Below, piece by piece: positions 1 to 8,509 of a DNA stretch of 16,188 bases. The translations under genes and the position numbers were made by a program. The first letter of the stretch is position 1, and every line of letters starts with the position of its first letter. The notes beneath the pieces are model-generated. The model was given only the letters and a program-made list of their open reading frames with translations. It had not been told where the DNA came from and did no database searches. The DNA is from SIG402 sp045639045 (lineage in GTDB: Bacteria > Bacillota > Clostridia > Christensenellales > Borkfalkiaceae): positions 1-16,188 of the forward strand of contig JAZUCI010000168.1 in NCBI GenBank assembly GCA_045639045.1, read 5' to 3'.

Positions 1-114
1 AGAATCGGCGGAAATGACCTCTCCATTTAACTTTTTAGCAAGGGCAACCGCTAAAGCGCTTTTCCCCGACGCCGTTGGGCCGCAAACGATTAAAATTTGT
101 GGTTTTTCACCCAT
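1..114 (-). CDS. miaA: tRNA dimethylallyltransferase MiaA, N-terminal fragment
   Basis: Only the first 38 codons are present; the gene runs off the left edge. The visible N-terminus carries the P-loop GPTASGKSALA (residues 12-22) followed by the family-typical GEVISADS at the edge. MiaA transfers a dimethylallyl group from DMAPP to N6 of A37 in tRNAs that read UNN codons; its product i6A is the substrate of MiaB, encoded upstream in the same operon. The ATG at 112-114 lies 9 bp after the mutL stop, and the mutL TAA runs directly into the AAGGTG ribosome-binding site, suggesting translational coupling. Nothing can be said about the catalytic C-terminal part. Identification is firm despite the truncation, because P-loop, ADS motif and genomic context agree. 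Confidence 0.93.
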   Translation of the reverse strand, partial: MGEKPQILIVCGPTASGKSALAVALAKKLNGEVISADS

Positions 115-123
115 AATTACACC

Positions 124-2151
124 TTAAACGATTCGCTTAAACCATTTTTCTAGTTCAGTTTTTGAAACTTTAACCGCTACAGGGCGTCCGTGGGGACAGG
201 TCAACCCGGGGTTTTGGCTTAATTTTTCCCCAATTAGATCAATTTCCTTTTCCGTAATAGAAAAACCTGCTTTAATTGCGGACTTGCACGCGGTTTGCAT
301 CAATTTTTCTTTTTTCAAATTTAGCGAAGAAAGACCGGTTAAACTTTCCGACTCCTTTAACGCCTGCGCGAAGAATTTTCCCAAATCCATGGAAACCAAA
401 TCGGCAGGAACGGCAGAAATGCGGTAGGTTCTAAGACCAAATTCAGAAACTTCAATCCCCATCTCGTTAAAAACGGATAAGTTTTCTTTGATAAATAATT
501 CTTCCTGAGGATTTACTTCTAAATGATAAGGAATTAACATCGGCTGCGATATCACGGTTTGATTTTGCATTTGCATTAAAAGTTTATCGTAAATCATCCG
601 CTCGTGCGCTGCGTGTTGATCAACGAAATACAAAACGCCGTCCATTTCAAAAATTAAGTAGGTTTTAAAGGCCTGACCAATGAAGTTGGCGTGTGAAAAC
701 ACCGAAATCGTAGGTGCTTCTTTGGTTTTCGCGGTTACGGTTTCTTTTAAAGGCTCTTCTACCTTTTCCTGAGATTTTATCCGATTATTTTGCCTTTTTG
801 CTTCCAAATCACGTAAAAACCGTTGATTTTCTTCAAAAATCGCATCGCGTTCGCTAGAAGAAAGACCTTTGGGGGCTGCCAAATTACAAGATGCGGCATC
901 AAATAGAGATGTTCCGTATGCGCTATCCGCCGCCTTTGTGAATGTTACAGATTTTTCTTCCTTCTTAACCGCTTCAAAAAGGGTGGCTTCTAACGGCTTT
1001 TTAGGAATAGCGATTTCTTCTTGCGCAAAAGCTTCAACTTTTTCCGTTGCGAAAGTTAACGGTTTTGAGGGTGAGGTTTGCGCAATAGACGTAGGGCTTG
1101 CGATGCTTTCCGCTTGCGCATTGCCATCCTCCTTGGGATAATTCTTTACGATATCGATTGCGGCGGTTGTGCCGTCTAACACCGCGGAAACAACCGAATA
1201 CAAACTGCCGTAAACCACTTGATTACTTGCAAATCTAACATCCGCTTTATTGGGATGTACGTTTACGTCCACAAATTCCCCAGGAATATCAATATACAAG
1301 CAATAAAAGGGGTAATTTCGCTTCATCAAGTAATTTTGATACGCGTTATGTACTGCAGATGCCACCGTTTGATTGACTACGTATCTACCGTTTAATACCA
1401 CGGTTTGGTACGTTCTATTGGATTTTGTGTAGAAATGTTTTCCCAAATAGCCGTAAATATGTAAGCCGTTTTTTACCGTATCGATATAGAAACAGTTTTC
1501 AACGGCTTCTGCTCCGTAAACCGAAATTAACGCTTCTTCGGGATTTCCCCCAAACGAACGGTATACGGTTTTTCCGTCCGCAACGTAAGTGAAAGCCACG
1601 TTTGGATGCGCCAAAATCAAACGGGAAACCATGTTGGAAATATCCGATTCCTCCCCTTTCGGCGATTTTAAGAATTTTGCGCGCGCAGGAGTATTGAAAA
1701 ATAAATCTTCTACCGTAACCGTAGTCCCCACCGAACAGGACGCAGGAATAACTTCTGAAAGATCCCCGCCGTTGCACGTAATTTTATTTCCGTTTTCCGC
1801 ATCTTTTCGGCAAGACAATATTTCCACTTTTGCTACTGCCCCAATGCTGGGCAACGCTTCCCCGCGAAAACCAAGCGTTTGAATCACGTTTAAATCTTCC
1901 GCTTTCTTTATTTTACTGGTCGCGTGCGGTAAAAAGGCGCGCGAAAGATCGGTAGCATCCATCCCTTCCCCGTCATCTATGACACGAACGAGTGAAATTC
2001 CACCGTTCTCCACTTCAACGGTAACCGACGTTGCGCCTGCATCAATCGCATTTTCCAACAGTTCTTTTACAACCGAATAGGGGCGTTCTACCACTTCACC
2101 GGCGGAAATGCGGTTATATATTTCAGATGAAAGTAAGTTAATTTTTCCCAT
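124..2151 (-). CDS. mutL: DNA mismatch repair protein MutL (endonuclease type)
   Basis: 675 aa, slightly longer than Bacillus MutL. The N-terminal GHKL ATPase shows ENAIDAG (residues 33-39), DDGEGM (59-64), HATSKI (76-81) and TLGFRGEAL (92-100). A poorly conserved Ala/Lys/Glu/Ser-rich linker covers about 330-480. The C-terminal dimerisation and endonuclease domain has DQHAAHE (511-517), ACKSAIKA (621-628) and CPHGRP (652-657), the metal-site motifs of nicking MutL proteins from bacteria lacking MutH. The last acidic position of DQHA(X)2E(X)4E is Asp522 instead of the usual Glu, a conservative change. MutL links MutS mismatch recognition to strand incision. Its ATG follows the mutS stop by 4 bp, with GGAG inside the end of mutS, so the two are probably translationally coupled. 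No signs of transfer or decay. Confidence 0.97.
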   Translation of the reverse strand: MGKINLLSSEIYNRISAGEVVERPYSVVKELLENAIDAGATSVTVEVENGGISLVRVIDDGEGMDATDLSRAFLPHATSKIKKAEDLNVIQTLGFRGEALPSIGAVAKVEILSCRKDAENGNKITCNGGDLSEVIPASCSVGTTVTVEDLFFNTPARAKFLKSPKGEESDISNMVSRLILAHPNVAFTYVADGKTVYRSFGGNPEEALISVYGAEAVENCFYIDTVKNGLHIYGYLGKHFYTKSNRTYQTVVLNGRYVVNQTVASAVHNAYQNYLMKRNYPFYCLYIDIPGEFVDVNVHPNKADVRFASNQVVYGSLYSVVSAVLDGTTAAIDIVKNYPKEDGNAQAESIASPTSIAQTSPSKPLTFATEKVEAFAQEEIAIPKKPLEATLFEAVKKEEKSVTFTKAADSAYGTSLFDAASCNLAAPKGLSSSERDAIFEENQRFLRDLEAKRQNNRIKSQEKVEEPLKETVTAKTKEAPTISVFSHANFIGQAFKTYLIFEMDGVLYFVDQHAAHERMIYDKLLMQMQNQTVISQPMLIPYHLEVNPQEELFIKENLSVFNEMGIEVSEFGLRTYRISAVPADLVSMDLGKFFAQALKESESLTGLSSLNLKKEKLMQTACKSAIKAGFSITEKEIDLIGEKLSQNPGLTCPHGRPVAVKVSKTELEKWFKRIV

Positions 2152-2155
2152 AACT

Positions 2156-4756
2156 TTACTCCGATTTTAATTTATTGACTAAAGAATCCAAGAAAGTTAA
2201 CGCTTGCAAGGGGGTTAAAAGCGAAGGATCGGTATCCGCCAAAGCGTTTAACACGTCTTGTTCTACCGAAGAAATACCAAACGTTTCTTCTTGTTCATAC
2301 GAAACTGCGGGGGCGTCTTCTACTTTTAATTTCTTCTTTTCCAAACTTTTTAGAATTTCTTTTGCGCGTTTCGTTACTTCTTCCGGAACGCCCGCAAGCG
2401 AAGCAACTTCTACACCAAAACTCTTATTTGCGCCGCCTCGCGCAATTTTACGTAGGAAAACTACCGTTTGATTCATTTCTTTTACGGTAATTTTATAGTT
2501 CTTTACCCCATCCAACGCGCCTTCAATTTCGGTCAGCTCGTGATAATGCGTGGCAAACAACGTTCTTGCGCGAACAAACTTAGTAATGTGTTCTACAACA
2601 GCCCAAGCAATACTTAAACCGTCGTACGTACTTGTTCCACGGCCAACCTCATCCAATATTAGCAAACTGTTTTGGGTACTTCCACGCAAGATTGCAGCAA
2701 CCTCACTCATTTCCACCATAAAGGTACTTTGGTCTAATATTAAGTTATCACTTGCACCTACGCGCGTGTAAATCTTATCTAAGATGGGAATTTTTGCCAC
2801 TTTTGCAGGTACAAAACTGCCCATATGAGCAAGAATCGCAATCAAAGCGACCTGGCGCATGTACGTACTTTTCCCCGCCATATTCGGACCCGTAATAATC
2901 ATAGTGCGATCGGTATCCGCGTTTAGATAAGTATCGTTCGCAATAAAGGGATCTTTAGAAACTGCCTCTACCACGGGATGACGTCCGCCTATGATGGAAA
3001 GTTCTTCCCCTTGCGGCAAAATTTCGGGTTTTACGTAACGATTTTCCTTTGCTACGGTTGCCAAGGAAAGCAAACAGTCCAAAGTAGCCAAAGCGTCCGA
3101 AACACGGTTAATATCGGGCAGTTTTTCTAAAAGATTCCGCTTAATTTCTTCAAATAATGCAATTTCAAGTGTTACGGATTTTTCTTGCGCGCTTAAAATT
3201 TTATCTTCTAAAATTTTTAAGTCTTCCGTAATATACCGTTCAGCGTTAACCGTAGTTTGCTTTCTTTGATAATAATAAGGAACGAGTTCTTTATACGAAT
3301 TCGTTACCTCCAAATAATAGCCGAATACGCGATTGTATGCAATTTTTAAGTTCTTAATCCCTGTTTTTTCGCGTTCATGACGCTCTAATTCGTCTAACAG
3401 GGTTTTCCCGTTTTTAGAAACGTTCTTAAGCTCGTCTAATTCCGCGGAAAAACCGTCTGCAATAAATCCGCCGCCCGAAACTACGGTTGGGGTATTTTCG
3501 GGGTTAATAGCCGAAAGCAACAGGCGTTCAACATCCCCCAAATCACACAAATTCGCAGAAATTTGCGCCATTGCGGGGCTTTGCATGGTTGCAAGTTGGA
3601 ATTTTAAACTAGGCAAAACCGACAAGGATTTACCAAGCGCCAACGCGTCTCTAGGGGAAATATTGTTGTTTGCAACCCTTCCCGAAAGGCGGGAAAGATC
3701 TTTTACCGAAGATAACAACTCAGCCATTCCCTGGCGCATTAAGGTAGATTTGGTCAGTTCTTCTACCCCGCTTTGGCGGTGTTCAATATCGGCTACGTCG
3801 TTTAAGGGTTTCGTAAGCCAAGAAGCAAGTTTTCTTGCGCCCATACCCGTTTTCGTTTTGTCTAACAGCCATAAAACGGAGCCATAACGCTTGCCGTCAC
3901 GCATAGTTTGAACGAGTTCTAGGTTGCGGATCGCGTTATAGTCTAACACGAGTCCATCCCCTTTATCTTCAAAATGAACTTCACGAATATTTTTTAATTC
4001 GCGCTTTTGGGTTTCTTCCAATAAAAAGACGAGCGCGCCCGCCGCTTGAACGGCGTAATTTCTCCCCTCGGGAATCATACCGAAAAGGGACAATACTTCA
4101 AATTGTTTTTTTAATTTTGCTTCGGCTTTGGAAATAGCGAACTGCGCGTCGCGATAGGTTTGGAAATTGGGCAAAACGTGATGCTTTACCGCAGGCAAAT
4201 CCGCAACGGCGTTGCAAATTTGATAATTTGCAAAAACTTCTGCAGGGTTTAAGCGAGTAAGGCGGTCGATTAAATCGTAAATTTTTTCTTCGCCATAAAA
4301 TTCGGTAACAAAAAATTCCCCCGTGGTAATATCAGCCCACGCAAGACCAATCCCCTTTTCATCCCCAAAAACCATGGAAATGAAATTGTTCTCCTTCTCA
4401 TTTAGTTGGGTATCGTCCGTTAAAGTACCTGCCGAAACAACGCGCACGACACCGCGTTCTACCATACCTTTGGTGGTAGCAGGATCACTAAGCTGCTCGC
4501 AAACCGCCACTTTTTTCCCCGCTTGCACAAGTTTTGCAATATAGCCTTCGGCTGCGTGATAAGGAACTCCGCACATAGGCGCGCGTTCTTCTAGCCCGCA
4601 ATCACGCCCCGTTAAGGTCAAATCCAAAATGGCGGAAGCGGTAACCGCGTCATCAAAAAACATTTCGTAAAAATCGCCCAAACGATAAAATACGATACAA
4701 TCAGGATATTCTTCCTTAACCGCCTGGTGATGGCGCATCATTGGTGAGAGTGCCAT
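2156..4756 (-). CDS. mutS: DNA mismatch repair protein MutS
   Basis: 866 aa, close to E. coli and Bacillus MutS. The N-terminal mismatch-reading domain has GDFYEMF (residues 27-33), whose Phe29-x-Glu31 stacks on the mispaired base. Connector, lever and clamp domains fill the middle. The ATPase has Walker A GPNMAGKST (623-631), the loop LDQSTFMVEM (about 674-683), Walker B LLILDE followed by GRGTSTYDG (698-713), and FATHYHEL (734-741). The C-terminus ends in the short helical region that mediates tetramer formation and beta-clamp contacts in homologues. The start ATG (4754-4756) lies 19 bp inside the end of miaB, with GGAGG upstream (SD GGAGGAAACGAA then ATG), so translation is likely coupled. 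It binds base-base mismatches and small loops and recruits MutL from the next gene. Confidence 0.98.
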   Translation of the reverse strand: MALSPMMRHHQAVKEEYPDCIVFYRLGDFYEMFFDDAVTASAILDLTLTGRDCGLEERAPMCGVPYHAAEGYIAKLVQAGKKVAVCEQLSDPATTKGMVERGVVRVVSAGTLTDDTQLNEKENNFISMVFGDEKGIGLAWADITTGEFFVTEFYGEEKIYDLIDRLTRLNPAEVFANYQICNAVADLPAVKHHVLPNFQTYRDAQFAISKAEAKLKKQFEVLSLFGMIPEGRNYAVQAAGALVFLLEETQKRELKNIREVHFEDKGDGLVLDYNAIRNLELVQTMRDGKRYGSVLWLLDKTKTGMGARKLASWLTKPLNDVADIEHRQSGVEELTKSTLMRQGMAELLSSVKDLSRLSGRVANNNISPRDALALGKSLSVLPSLKFQLATMQSPAMAQISANLCDLGDVERLLLSAINPENTPTVVSGGGFIADGFSAELDELKNVSKNGKTLLDELERHEREKTGIKNLKIAYNRVFGYYLEVTNSYKELVPYYYQRKQTTVNAERYITEDLKILEDKILSAQEKSVTLEIALFEEIKRNLLEKLPDINRVSDALATLDCLLSLATVAKENRYVKPEILPQGEELSIIGGRHPVVEAVSKDPFIANDTYLNADTDRTMIITGPNMAGKSTYMRQVALIAILAHMGSFVPAKVAKIPILDKIYTRVGASDNLILDQSTFMVEMSEVAAILRGSTQNSLLILDEVGRGTSTYDGLSIAWAVVEHITKFVRARTLFATHYHELTEIEGALDGVKNYKITVKEMNQTVVFLRKIARGGANKSFGVEVASLAGVPEEVTKRAKEILKSLEKKKLKVEDAPAVSYEQEETFGISSVEQDVLNALADTDPSLLTPLQALTFLDSLVNKLKSE

Positions 4757-6099
4757 TTCGTTTCCTCCAAAACTTCACCGTAAAGGGAAATGCCCCCTAC
4801 GTCCGTAATTTTTACCTTTAAAAACTTTCCTATGGGTAGAATTTCTTCGCAATTCCAAGGGAAATATACCATAAGCCCGTACTGATTTCTTCCTAAAAAT
4901 AAGGACTTTTTCTCGTCATAATCTTCGCAAAGAACAATCGTTTCTTTGTTTTGATAGGTGGCGCTAATTTCCCGCGTAATTTCATTTTGCAAAGAAATTA
5001 GGCGCATAATGCGATCCTTTTTTACGTCTTCAGGGACTTGATTTTCCATTCTATCCGCAACCGTTCCCTTGCGCCTACTATACACGAAAGTAAATGCGTT
5101 TAGATAGCGAACGGTTTCCACAAGTTTCATCGTGTCCAAAAAATCTTCTTCCGTTTCGCCTGGGAAACCTACCATTAAATCCGAAGTTACCGAGCAATCA
5201 GGAATATGCATTTTCAGCATTTGAATCTCGCTTAAATAGTCTTCTGCAGTATATTTTCGGTTCATCGCGCGCAAAACAGCGTTAGAACCCGCTTGCACGG
5301 GAAGATGAAGCGAATGGCAAACGTGCGAATTTTCCTTCATTGCAAGCACTAAATCTTCGGATAAATCCTTGGGGTGGCTCGTCATAAAACGAATCCAAAA
5401 ATCACCTTCAATATCTTTTAACGCGCGAATTAATGTTGCAAAATTACTGCCGTCGCCCAAATCCTTGCCGTAGGAGTTTACGTTTTGACCAAGTAAAGTA
5501 ATTTCCTTATACCCCTCTTCCACAAGAGAGCGAACTTCGTTTACCACGTCTTGCATTTTTCTACTACGTTCCCTGCCGCGTACGTATGGAACGATGCAGT
5601 AAGTGCAAAAATTGTTGCATCCGTACATTACGTTAACCCATGCATTTGGATAACTGGTACGTTTTTTAGGAAGGGTTTCGTTTACTGCTTTTTCCTTTTC
5701 CCAAAGAGAAATTTGACGCTTTTTTCCTTTTAAACGATTTAAGAGCAAGGTTTCAAACTCCTCAACGTTATGCGTTCCAAAGAAAATGTCTACGAACGGA
5801 AACTTTTTTGCGAAATTTTCCGCCATACCGTCTTGTTGGGTTAAGCAACCGCAAACCGCGATAATCATATTCTTGTTTTTGCGCTTAATTTGCTTTAACG
5901 CTCCAATATTTCCAGCGGCGCGATGCTCCGCATTTTCGCGAATACAACAAGTATTAAACACCACTAAATCTGCTTCTTCTATGGTTTTTGTGTGGATAAA
6001 TCCCAATTTTTCCGCAACACCCGCTAGTTTTTCGGATTCGTGGATATTCATTTGACAACCGTATGTAACGATATGATAGGTTTTTTGCGTTGACATCAT
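4738..6099 (-). CDS. miaB: tRNA-2-methylthio-N6-dimethylallyladenosine synthase MiaB
   Basis: Methylthiotransferase turning i6A37 into ms2i6A37 in tRNA, using two [4Fe-4S] clusters and SAM. The frame is open to an ATG at 6142-6144, but a near-consensus promoter places its -10 at 6127-6132 and the RNA start near 6120, inside that extension; I therefore start at the ATG at 6097-6099 (453 aa), which has GGGG six bases upstream. ATGs at 6094-6096 and 6109-6111 are alternatives. Numbered from the longer frame: the N-terminal MTTase domain has Cys30 (YGCQMN), Cys66 (NTCCIREN) and Cys100 (CGCLTQQ); the radical-SAM motif CNNFCTYC gives Cys176, 180 and 183; the C-terminal 60-70 residues form a TRAM-type RNA-binding domain. 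It heads the operon with mutS, mutL and miaA and ends with TGA overlapping mutS. Confidence 0.96.
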   Translation of the reverse strand: MMSTQKTYHIVTYGCQMNIHESEKLAGVAEKLGFIHTKTIEEADLVVFNTCCIRENAEHRAAGNIGALKQIKRKNKNMIIAVCGCLTQQDGMAENFAKKFPFVDIFFGTHNVEEFETLLLNRLKGKKRQISLWEKEKAVNETLPKKRTSYPNAWVNVMYGCNNFCTYCIVPYVRGRERSRKMQDVVNEVRSLVEEGYKEITLLGQNVNSYGKDLGDGSNFATLIRALKDIEGDFWIRFMTSHPKDLSEDLVLAMKENSHVCHSLHLPVQAGSNAVLRAMNRKYTAEDYLSEIQMLKMHIPDCSVTSDLMVGFPGETEEDFLDTMKLVETVRYLNAFTFVYSRRKGTVADRMENQVPEDVKKDRIMRLISLQNEITREISATYQNKETIVLCEDYDEKKSLFLGRNQYGLMVYFPWNCEEILPIGKFLKVKITDVGGISLYGEVLEETKWHSHQ

Positions 6100-6126
6100 A
6101 TAATACCCCATTAAAAGTTCTACACT

Positions 6127-6155
6127 ATTATACATTTTTTTCAACGTTTTTGCAA
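6127..6155 (-). promoter_or_regulatory. Sigma-A promoter for miaB-mutS-mutL-miaA
   Basis: On the minus strand, a -35 TTGCAA (6150-6155) and a perfect -10 TATAAT (6127-6132) are separated by exactly 17 bp. RNA should start near 6120, about 20 nt upstream of the preferred miaB ATG. The -35 TTGCAA is self-complementary and also serves as the -35 of the divergent penicillin-binding-protein promoter proposed here. Confidence 0.8.
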
Positions 6156-6179
6156 GTATAATGCCGAATTTTTTATAAA
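6150..6179 (+). promoter_or_regulatory. Probable sigma-A promoter for the penicillin-binding protein gene
   Basis: A -35 TTGCAA (6150-6155) and -10 TATAAA (6174-6179) with 18-bp spacing, facing right toward the gene at 6204. A TATAAT at 6157-6162 is a better -10 match but has no recognisable -35 at a suitable distance. The gap between the divergent genes is only about 100 bp, so the two promoters are back to back and partly overlap. Confidence 0.5.
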
Positions 6180-6192
6180 TACTATTTATAAA
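6172..6192. repeat. 21-bp palindrome over the PBP promoter, candidate operator
   Basis: Two perfect 10-bp arms, TTTATAAATA and TATTTATAAA, flank a single C at 6182. The palindrome covers the proposed -10 (6174-6179) and the expected transcription start of the penicillin-binding protein gene. This position suits a repressor-binding site. The all-A/T arms make a chance origin possible. Confidence 0.45.
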
Positions 6193-6203
6193 CGGTAAAA
6201 AAT

Positions 6204-8423
6204 ATGAAATTTATTAAGGTTATAACAAAGCTTGCCGTATTTTCTTTTTTAGTTTTACTAATTTTTTGCATTGGGATTGGCGCTTACTGCTGCCATTTAA
6301 CCAAAAATGCAAAACTTTCCAAAGAAAAATTGCAGTTATCCACACAAAAAATCGTGTTTTGCGATGCGTTTGGCGAAGAAATTAAAAGTTCTTATTTAAG
6401 CAAGGGGGAACCTTTATCTAAAGGCGAAATCCCCACTTCACTAAAAAACGCATTCGTTTCTATAGAAGACAAGCGTTTTTATTCGCATCACGGCATAGAT
6501 TTAAAAAGAATCATTGGGGCTGCGATTAACAACTTAAAAAACGGAAAATACAAAGAAGGCGCGTCTACGATTACGCAGCAATTAATCAAAAACACACACT
6601 TAAATAGCGAAAAAACGATAAAACGCAAACTTTCGGAAATGAAGCTTGCGCTTTTATTAGAAAAAGAATACGATAAAGATGAAATTCTTACCATGTATCT
6701 AAACCACATTTACTTTGGGGAGAATTGTTACGGGGTAAAAACGGCAAGTCAACGGTATTTCAACAAAGAACCAAAAGATTTAACGGTAGCGGAGTGCGCC
6801 ACTCTTGCCGCAATCATCAAAGCGCCCACCTATTATTCCCCCATTTCCAATGCGAATCGATGCCTTAAACGAAGAAATTTGGTATTAAGTGAAATGCGAA
6901 AGCAGGGCTATATTGACGAAAAGGCATATACAACTGCAACGCAAGCGCCGCTAAAAGTCTGTAGCGAAAACACCGCGTACGCTAAAGATTATCTAAAGGA
7001 AGTGATGAACGAAGTAGAAACACTTTTACCCTTCCCCATTTTTTCGTACGGAAATACGATTACCGTTTATACAGGTTTAGAGCCAAAAACACAAGAAATT
7101 TTGGAGCAACTTCAATTTTCCATGCCCGAAAACGCGCATTTTTCGGCAATAGCGTTAAATAACGAAGAGAATTTGATATCCGCATTTCGCTCAACTACGG
7201 GAATTGCATATCGGCAAAGTGGGTCTACCCTAAAACCCTTTGCCGTGTACGGCCCTGCCATTGAGCAAGACTTTATTGATGAATCTACTTTAATTTTGGA
7301 TGCGCCCATATCCTATTCTGGGTATCAACCCAAAAACTATGGGGATCAATACCATGGTTACGTAAGCGCAAAATATGCATTGGCGCATAGTTTAAACGTT
7401 CCTTCCGTGAAAATTTTAGATGGAATCGGCGTAAGAACCGCAAATAAAACTCTAACAAAACTAGGTTTTCCCGTTACCGAAAAAGACGATTCCTTAGCTT
7501 TAGGGCTTGGCGCAACGCAAAAAGGTGTATCGATAAAGCAACTCGTCAACGCCTACGCCACACTTGCCAATAAAGGGATGTACGAAAAAGGATCGTTCGT
7601 TAAAAAAATTTTAGCGGATAATCACCAAATTTACCTTAAAAAAATGCCTAAAACACGGGTTTTTAGTGAAGAAACCGCATTTTTGCTTACGGATATGCTA
7701 AAAGAAAGCGTAATTAGCGGTACTGCGAAAAAATTATCCCACCTTCCGTTTCCTGTTGCCGCAAAAACGGGAACCGTGGGCTCTAAAAGCGGAAATACGG
7801 ATGCTTATACCATATCATACACCGAAAAACACGTGTTAGGCGTATGGTTTGGCGCAAAAGAAGGCGAAATGAATAATACGATATCGGGCGGAAACCTTCC
7901 GGCAGCAATATCCATGGAAATATGGCAAGAAATATCCAAAACTAAGGATATGGGATCTTTCTCAAAACCCCCTAACGGGATAGAAAGAATTGCCCTTCAC
8001 AAACCTACCTACGATAATGAATTAAAAGAAATCGTTGCGCATGGCGAGGATTATGAAGCAGATAAACTGTACACCTATTACAAGAAAAATCGAGTTCCGC
8101 AAATACGAAAAAGGGAAGAAAGAAAGAATTTAGCGCAAAAAACCGAATTTTTAGAGGTGAAAATCAATAATTTTGATGTTTGCATAGTACTATGCGTTAG
8201 AGAAATTGGCGATTTTTGTCTATTTCGGGAGGAGGTTCATAAATCCACTCCCCCACGAATTAAAAAAATTTGCCAACTACCAAAAACAAACAACACATTT
8301 ACCCTGACCGACGATACCGCAACCCCAGGAAAAACGTATCGATATTTTATATCGGACTCACCCCAAAACAAAAACAACGAAACGTTGCATAGCTCAACAG
8401 TCACAATTCCCTATTCGTTTTAG
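6204..8423 (+). CDS. Class A penicillin-binding protein (transglycosylase/transpeptidase)
   Basis: 739 aa bifunctional peptidoglycan synthase, anchored by one N-terminal membrane helix (residues about 9-30) with the rest outside the membrane. The GT51 glycosyltransferase domain has EDKRFYSHHG (88-97, catalytic Glu88), GASTITQQLIKN (119-130), RKLSEMKLALLLE (141-153) and KDEILTMYLN (158-167). The transpeptidase domain has active-site STLK (Ser341, Lys344), SLN (396-398) and KTG (521-523), all intact. After about residue 585 comes a lysine-rich linker and a roughly 90-residue tail; ATPGKTYRYF near 706-715 recalls a fibronectin-type-III strand, but that domain call is weak. It is PBP1a-like; I give no symbol because ponA, pbpF and mrcA cannot be told apart here. 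The ribosome-binding site is poor (ACGGT before ATG). Monocistronic and divergent from miaB. Confidence 0.95.
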   Translation: MKFIKVITKLAVFSFLVLLIFCIGIGAYCCHLTKNAKLSKEKLQLSTQKIVFCDAFGEEIKSSYLSKGEPLSKGEIPTSLKNAFVSIEDKRFYSHHGIDLKRIIGAAINNLKNGKYKEGASTITQQLIKNTHLNSEKTIKRKLSEMKLALLLEKEYDKDEILTMYLNHIYFGENCYGVKTASQRYFNKEPKDLTVAECATLAAIIKAPTYYSPISNANRCLKRRNLVLSEMRKQGYIDEKAYTTATQAPLKVCSENTAYAKDYLKEVMNEVETLLPFPIFSYGNTITVYTGLEPKTQEILEQLQFSMPENAHFSAIALNNEENLISAFRSTTGIAYRQSGSTLKPFAVYGPAIEQDFIDESTLILDAPISYSGYQPKNYGDQYHGYVSAKYALAHSLNVPSVKILDGIGVRTANKTLTKLGFPVTEKDDSLALGLGATQKGVSIKQLVNAYATLANKGMYEKGSFVKKILADNHQIYLKKMPKTRVFSEETAFLLTDMLKESVISGTAKKLSHLPFPVAAKTGTVGSKSGNTDAYTISYTEKHVLGVWFGAKEGEMNNTISGGNLPAAISMEIWQEISKTKDMGSFSKPPNGIERIALHKPTYDNELKEIVAHGEDYEADKLYTYYKKNRVPQIRKREERKNLAQKTEFLEVKINNFDVCIVLCVREIGDFCLFREEVHKSTPPRIKKICQLPKTNNTFTLTDDTATPGKTYRYFISDSPQNKNNETLHSSTVTIPYSF

Positions 8424-8449
8424 AAAATTTAACAAAATTGCAACTCCTT

Positions 8450-8469
8450 AAAAAAGATTTATCTTTTTT
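8450..8469 (+). terminator. Possible A/T-rich terminator after the PBP gene
   Basis: AAAAAAGA (8450-8457) and TCTTTTTT (8462-8469) form an 8-bp stem with loop TTTA, 27 bp past the stop. The 3' arm doubles as the U-tract. The stem is almost all A/U, so it would be weak. It lies directly before the mgtE promoter. Confidence 0.4.
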
Positions 8470-8471
8470 CG

Positions 8472-8500
8472 TTGACAAATACGAAAAAACGGATTATAAT
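8472..8500 (+). promoter_or_regulatory. Consensus sigma-A promoter for the M-box/mgtE transcript
   Basis: Perfect -35 TTGACA (8472-8477) and perfect -10 TATAAT (8495-8500) with a 17-bp spacer. Transcription should begin near 8507, just upstream of the M-box. A full-consensus promoter fits a gene whose control comes later, through the riboswitch. Confidence 0.92.
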
Positions 8501-8509
8501 AGAAAACGT

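Noticed and set aside
869..1141. Plus-strand frame opposite mutL
   Set aside because: Lies wholly over a well-supported gene, has no domain, and its composition reflects the complementary strand of the MutL linker.
6157..6162. TATAAT on the plus strand as the PBP -10
   Set aside because: No acceptable -35 at 15-19 bp; the TTGCAA/TATAAA pair with 18-bp spacing fits better, though this alternative is not excluded.
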